Below, in pieces: positions 60,330-64,000 of a DNA stretch of 64,000 nt (position 1 is the first letter of the stretch; each line of letters begins with the position of its first letter). The notes beneath the pieces were generated by a model that had not been told where the DNA came from, ran no database searches, and saw only the letters and a list, made by a program, of their open reading frames with translations. The translations under genes and the position numbers were made by a program. The DNA is from CAYGOC01 sp964351495 (lineage in GTDB: Bacteria; Chlamydiota; Chlamydiia; Chlamydiales; SM23-39): assembly GCA_964351495.1 (NCBI GenBank), contig CAYGOC010000002.1, forward strand, positions 1-64,000, given 5' to 3'.

Positions 60330-61770
60330 GGAGTTTTTGGTAGAGTTTTTCGTATTCCTCTACTGATTTTTCCCAGCCTGACTTTTGTTGCATGCCATTT
60401 TTTCGTAGAAAAGTTTTTTGGGAAGGATTTTTATGCCACATATTAAAAGCTCTTTTCAACGTAGCTTCTAACTCTGTTTCTTCGTAATTTTCAAAAAGAT
60501 ATCCATTTTTCTTCTCTTTTGAAATAGAGGTATCGTCTATATCAAATAGAGTGTCTTGTAAACCTCCTGTTTTTCTTGCAATGGGAATGGCGGCATACCG
60601 CATAGCAATGAGCTGAGTGAGTCCGCACGGTTCAAAACGAGAAGGGATCACAATAAAATCAGCTGCGGCAAAAGAGAGTCTAGCTAAACCATCATCATAG
60701 ATGAGATGAAGATGAAAGCCCGGTTTTTTTATAAGGGGAGCGAAAAGTGCTGTATCTTTTTCTCCGGGATGGGAACCTAAAAGGACAAAATTTCCGCCAT
60801 TTTGTAAAGTATACCGGGCTGCAAAAGCGAGAAGTTCGGGTCCTTTTTGTTCTACGAGCCTACACACAGCAATGACAAGAGGTCCCTTTCTTTCAGGGAG
60901 GTGTAGTTGTTTTTCTAAAAGAGAGCGGTTTTTTCTTTTTTGCCTATCTATTTCAACAGGGGAGTTTTTATAAGAAAACGGGAAGGGGACATGTAGATCT
61001 TTTTCCGGATTCCAGGCATCTTCATCCAGTCCGTTTACAATACCCGATAAAACCCGTTTTCTTTGACGTAAGATAGTGTGAAGACCGCACCCTTTTTTAG
61101 CGGTTATGATTTCTTGTGCATAGCTGGGAGAGACGGCTGTAATCCAGTCTGCATATTGAATTCCTACTTGCAAAAGATTTATTAAGGATTTTTCAAATAA
61201 GGGAGAAGAAGCGAGTTTTTGGGTTTGTTTTTGGGAGGCTCCCAGTTTTTTTAAAAAAGAGATAGGGCCTATTCCTTGATATAGAAGGTTGTGGATAGTT
61301 AAAATGGTTTTTTTCTTAGCTAGTGAATTTTGAGAGAAGAGGGTTTTTATCAAAAAGCTACAAAAAGAAGTGTGCCAGTCGTGTAGATGCAAAATATCAA
61401 AGGGGATATTTTTTTGCTGTAGGTAGTCTAGGCATGCTCTGCAAAAATAGAGAAATTTCGCAAAATCATTTTGTGTATAGGCGGATTCTCCAGAAAAAAG
61501 CGTGTTTTCTAAAGGCTCTATAAAAAGAATAGGAATTTTTTCAAAAGTGATAGATACGGCTTTATTTTTTACCCAATTTCCCTCAAAAAAAGAGGAAAAG
61601 ATCTCTTCTTGAGCGCTTTTCAAAGGGGGTATAAAAGAATATTTAGGGAGAATAACAAGGGTTTTTTCTCCTTTTTCTATCCACTTCTTAGAAAGGCCGT
61701 GGATTACATCAGCTAGTCCTCCTACTTTAATAAAAGGCGCCATTTCAGATGCGATATGTACAACAAACAA
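60268..61770 (-). CDS. glgA: Glycogen synthase GlgA
   Basis: 500 residues. GT5 family: the KVGGLADV substrate loop (residues 15-22), WHTSFCSFL, the LHDWHT histidine region, PSRFEPCGLTQLIAMRY with the acid/base-type glutamate, and RKTGGLQDT are all present. Polymerises ADP-glucose into glycogen in the cytoplasm. Longer than usual (about 475) because of a C-terminal tail lying in the pgsA overlap. Glycogen genes are a common chlamydial feature. Confidence 0.95.
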   Translation of the reverse strand: MFVVHIASEMAPFIKVGGLADVIHGLSKKWIEKGEKTLVILPKYSFIPPLKSAQEEIFSSFFEGNWVKNKAVSITFEKIPILFIEPLENTLFSGESAYTQNDFAKFLYFCRACLDYLQQKNIPFDILHLHDWHTSFCSFLIKTLFSQNSLAKKKTILTIHNLLYQGIGPISFLKKLGASQKQTQKLASSPLFEKSLINLLQVGIQYADWITAVSPSYAQEIITAKKGCGLHTILRQRKRVLSGIVNGLDEDAWNPEKDLHVPFPFSYKNSPVEIDRQKRKNRSLLEKQLHLPERKGPLVIAVCRLVEQKGPELLAFAARYTLQNGGNFVLLGSHPGEKDTALFAPLIKKPGFHLHLIYDDGLARLSFAAADFIVIPSRFEPCGLTQLIAMRYAAIPIARKTGGLQDTLFDIDDTSISKEKKNGYLFENYEETELEATLKRAFNMWHKNPSQKTFLRKNGMQQKSGWEKSVEEYEKLYQKLLSLPEPSSSDICGSQKDSLP

Positions 61771-61950
61771 GTCTATAATCCTTTTTTGAAAAAATGCCTT
61801 ACATTTTCTTTTTCAACCCAAAAGACCAAAATAACCAAAGAGCCTTTTTTAAAAAGGGTTTTTTGGAAAATGAGGCCCTCCTTGCAAATAATTCTAATAC
61901 TCAGATAAGATCTCCTTGTTTTCCTTATGTATTTAGGGAGTGGTTTTTAT

Positions 61951-62022
<72 letters not shown>

Positions 62023-62047
62023 GACTTTAAGTTGGATTTAAGGCGCT

Positions 62048-62932
62048 ATGGTGCAAACTGGGAAGGAAAAACTTCTCTTGTTTAGCGGGTCTAAAGCAGA
62101 GGCTCTATCTCAAAAATTGGTGAAATTTCCTCCTTTTTTTTTGGGAAAGAAAAAGACTCAAGTGTTTTTTGACCAAGAGGTAGCGGTTCAAATACAAGAA
62201 ACGATTTCGGGTCAAAAAGTTTTTGTATTACAAACACTTTCTGGGGATCCAAATCAGAGTTTTTTAGAGTTCTTGTTTTTAGTAGAAGCTTTAAAAGAAA
62301 AAAAAGCGAAAGAGATAGTTGGGATAATTCCTTATCTAGCTTATACTAGGCAGGACAAAAAGAAAGAGGGGGTTTTTCCTGCTATAAAGTGCATAGCAAA
62401 ACTTTTAAAGCAGTCAAAAATAACCTCTTTAATTACGGTGGATGTTCATTCAGGAGATAGTAAAGGGTTTTTTGAGATTCCCTTTATCTCTCTTGATACC
62501 ACGGCGCTTTTTTATGAGAGACTGAAAAAAGAGCGGTGGAAAGATCCGATCTTATGTTCTCCTGATAAAGGAGGGAAAGATAGGGCTCTTTCTTTGGCGA
62601 AGCTTCTTGGTTTTGAGTTTTTTTGTATAGAAAAACGAAGAAGGGGAGAAGAGGTGGAGATTCTAACCTTTGAAGGAGAAGTAGAAGGTAGAGATTTAAT
62701 AGTGGTAGATGATGTAGCTTCTACCGGAGGCACTTTGGAAAAAGTGGCGCAAGAGGGAAAGAAAAGAGGGGCTAGTAGGGTAGTGGCTTTAATCAGTCAT
62801 AGACTTCCCTCGGCTCGGTTCCCTTCTGTGGATTTGGTTTTTTCAACCGACACAGTGGAAAACAACAGGTGGCCTAACGAGGAGATCCTCTCTGTAGCCT
62901 CTTTGTTGCAAGAAGCGATGAAACATGTGTAA
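62048..62932 (+). CDS. prs: Ribose-phosphate pyrophosphokinase
   Basis: 294 residues. PRPP synthetase: the substrate loop VVDDVASTGGTL (about residue 220), VDVHSGDSKGFFE, and PYLAYTRQDKKKEG are diagnostic. Makes PRPP for nucleotide, His and NAD synthesis. AAGG precedes ATG 62048. Immediately before rplY on the same strand. I recall that the parasitic Chlamydia genus lacks it, in line with a less reduced metabolism here. Confidence 0.9.
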   Translation: MVQTGKEKLLLFSGSKAEALSQKLVKFPPFFLGKKKTQVFFDQEVAVQIQETISGQKVFVLQTLSGDPNQSFLEFLFLVEALKEKKAKEIVGIIPYLAYTRQDKKKEGVFPAIKCIAKLLKQSKITSLITVDVHSGDSKGFFEIPFISLDTTALFYERLKKERWKDPILCSPDKGGKDRALSLAKLLGFEFFCIEKRRRGEEVEILTFEGEVEGRDLIVVDDVASTGGTLEKVAQEGKKRGASRVVALISHRLPSARFPSVDLVFSTDTVENNRWPNEEILSVASLLQEAMKHV

Positions 62933-62947
62933 CCTAAAAGAGAGTGT

Positions 62948-63505
62948 ATGAAACTAACGGTTTATAAGAGAACAAAAGAGAAGAAAAGTGAGCTGACAAA
63001 GATTCGAAATGGGGGGGATATTCCTGCTGTTTTGTATTCTGCTAAAAAAGAGGTAGAGACCATTTTTGTAAAAGGGAGCGAGTTTGAGGCCTTTTTAAGA
63101 GGGGTAAAACCAGATCATTTATCTACAGAGTTGGTCACCCTTTCTTTAGATAACAAAGAGGTAAAAGCCGTTATAAAAGAGGTGCAGTACCACAGAACTA
63201 CCTATAAGATAGAGCATATCGATTTTTATCTTCTTCAAGAAGAGAAGCCTCTTCTTTTAAATGTTCCTATTGAACTAGAAGGGACAGCCGAGTGTTTAGG
63301 AGTGAAAAAAGGGGGAGCGGTTCGTCAGGTGATTCGTAAGATGAGAGTTCGCTGTTTGCCAAAGGACATTCCTACTAGCTTTAAGTTAGATGTTTCTTCT
63401 TTAGACATGGGAGAGTCTAAAAGACTTTCTGACATCCAGTTGCCTTCTTGTATTAAGGCGATAGCAAAATTAAAAGAGGTGGTAGCTACTGTAGCGAAGA
63501 GATAG
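62948..63505 (+). CDS. rplY: Ribosomal protein bL25/CTC
   Basis: 185 residues, the long CTC type with the N-terminal 5S rRNA-binding domain (LTVYKRTKEKKSELTKIRNGGDIPAVLY) and a C-terminal beta domain (ECLGVKKGGAVRQVI, DVSSLDMGESKRLSDI). Followed after 1 bp by pth, the usual rplY-pth pair. Confidence 0.94.
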   Translation: MKLTVYKRTKEKKSELTKIRNGGDIPAVLYSAKKEVETIFVKGSEFEAFLRGVKPDHLSTELVTLSLDNKEVKAVIKEVQYHRTTYKIEHIDFYLLQEEKPLLLNVPIELEGTAECLGVKKGGAVRQVIRKMRVRCLPKDIPTSFKLDVSSLDMGESKRLSDIQLPSCIKAIAKLKEVVATVAKR

Positions 63506-63506
63506 G

Positions 63507-64000
63507 ATGTCTTTTTTTTTGGTGGTAGGCCTGGGAAATCCGGGAAAAGAGTATGTCTATACAAGGCATAATATTGGGTTTCGGGTTTTAGAGAGTTTTG
63601 CAAAAAAAAAGAATACTTCCTTTCAAAAGAAGAAAAAGCAAGCCCTTTTCACTTCTTTTGAGGAAGGAGAGAAGACCGTTTTTTTGATTTGGCCTCAGAC
63701 CTATATGAATTTGAGTGGGGATGCTGTAAAAAAATGGGTTCGGTTTCTGAAGATACCGAAAGAGCATGTTTTAGTGATAACCGATGATGCGGAGATTCCT
63801 TTTGGGAAGCTTCGGTTTCGGAAAAAGGGTTCTAGTGGGGGACATAACGGGCTAAAAAGTATAGAAGATGCCTTGAAATCACAAGAGTATGCCCGTTTAA
63901 GATGGGGCGTAGGTAGAGATGAAAAAAGAGATTTGGCAGATTTCGTTTTAGAAGAATTTACAAAAGAAGAGGAACAGCAGGTGCCGCTTATTACTCAAAG
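63507..64000 (+). CDS. pth: Peptidyl-tRNA hydrolase (3' end outside window)
   Basis: Open from ATG 63507 to the end, about 164 codons of a usual 185-195. MSFFLVVGLGNPGKEY, TRHNIGFRVLESF (catalytic His), WPQTYMNLSGDAV, TDDAEIPFGKLRF and GSSGGHNGLKS give a complete active site. Frees peptidyl-tRNAs dropped by ribosomes. AGG of the rplY stop region may serve as ribosome site. Only the C-terminus is cut by the window. Confidence 0.95.
   Translation, partial: MSFFLVVGLGNPGKEYVYTRHNIGFRVLESFAKKKNTSFQKKKKQALFTSFEEGEKTVFLIWPQTYMNLSGDAVKKWVRFLKIPKEHVLVITDDAEIPFGKLRFRKKGSSGGHNGLKSIEDALKSQEYARLRWGVGRDEKRDLADFVLEEFTKEEEQQVPLITQ

Overview
The window looks like the chromosome of a member of the Chlamydiota outside the Chlamydiaceae, that is, an amoeba- or arthropod-associated chlamydia-like organism. 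The DNA is AT-rich. It carries a chlamydia-type SWIB-domain protein, a CtcB/CtcC two-component pair, an insulinase-like protease next to a plastid-type glycerol-3-phosphate acyltransferase, and gene blocks whose order I recall from Chlamydia trachomatis: pheT...recO...ctcC-ctcB; truA-SWIB-prfB-yebC; ptr-plsB-rne-yceD-rpmF-plsX; rnpA-rpmH-rpmJ-rpsN...uvrC-mutS...dnaG-glyRS; pgsA-glgA-tRNA-Gln...rplY-pth. A thymidine kinase, a PRPP synthetase and an alpha2-type glycyl-tRNA synthetase argue against Chlamydia itself. Genus and species cannot be fixed from the sequence alone. Gene order and gene content in other species are quoted from memory.

Layout. 1-5.7 kb: truncated pheT, yidD, an M3 peptidase, a probable structured RNA upstream of tRNA-Leu(GAG), a coiled-coil protein, recO and tRNA-Arg(UCG). 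5.7-11.3 kb: a hibernation-factor operon (hpf, a stand-alone HsdR N-terminal nuclease-like protein, a DUF115 protein), the sigma-54 two-component pair ctcC/ctcB, a small lipoprotein and tRNA-Leu(CAA). 11.3-16.7 kb: an accessory island directly after that tRNA. It holds a Bro-N protein cut short by a frameshift, a DUF1016/PDDEXK nuclease, a broken IS4-type transposase, an AAA/DUF4143 ATPase, a second deleted copy of the Bro-N/nuclease pair, and orphan proteins. 16.8-26.9 kb: a CAAX-type membrane protease, coiled-coil orphans, a HAD hydrolase, truA, SWIB, a nucleotidyltransferase, prfB with its programmed frameshift, two tandem acetyltransferases and yebC.

26.9-37.2 kb is one long minus-strand run for lipid, RNA and envelope functions: pcnB, a hydrolase, lpxB, yceD, rpmF, plsX, rne, plsB and an M16 protease. 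37.3-46.5 kb: an aromatic amino acid transporter, a DsbA/DsbB pair, an orphan, a small membrane protein, tdk, a Tsr3/DTW-like protein, uvrD, and the rnpA/rpmH - rpmJ/rpsN divergent block. 46.5-53.8 kb: uvrC-mutS, then a variable region with a partly duplicated glycosyltransferase-like gene and a protein shaped like an inclusion-membrane protein. 53.9-64 kb: dnaG, GlyRS, GT2, DoxX, a secreted ankyrin protein, pgsA, glgA, tRNA-Gln, prs, rplY and a truncated pth.

The core genes are tightly packed, with many 4-nt same-strand overlaps and several long convergent tail-to-tail overlaps. Several starts are TTG or GTG, chosen from Shine-Dalgarno placement. The most unusual parts are the post-tRNA island with its record of duplication and deletion, the 726-bp-spaced duplication near 51.5-52.4 kb, and the unassigned structured region at 4.1-4.4 kb. 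I did not find a clearly new defence or mobile system. The Bro-N/PDDEXK pair and the hpf-linked nuclease-like protein are the best candidates for undescribed function.
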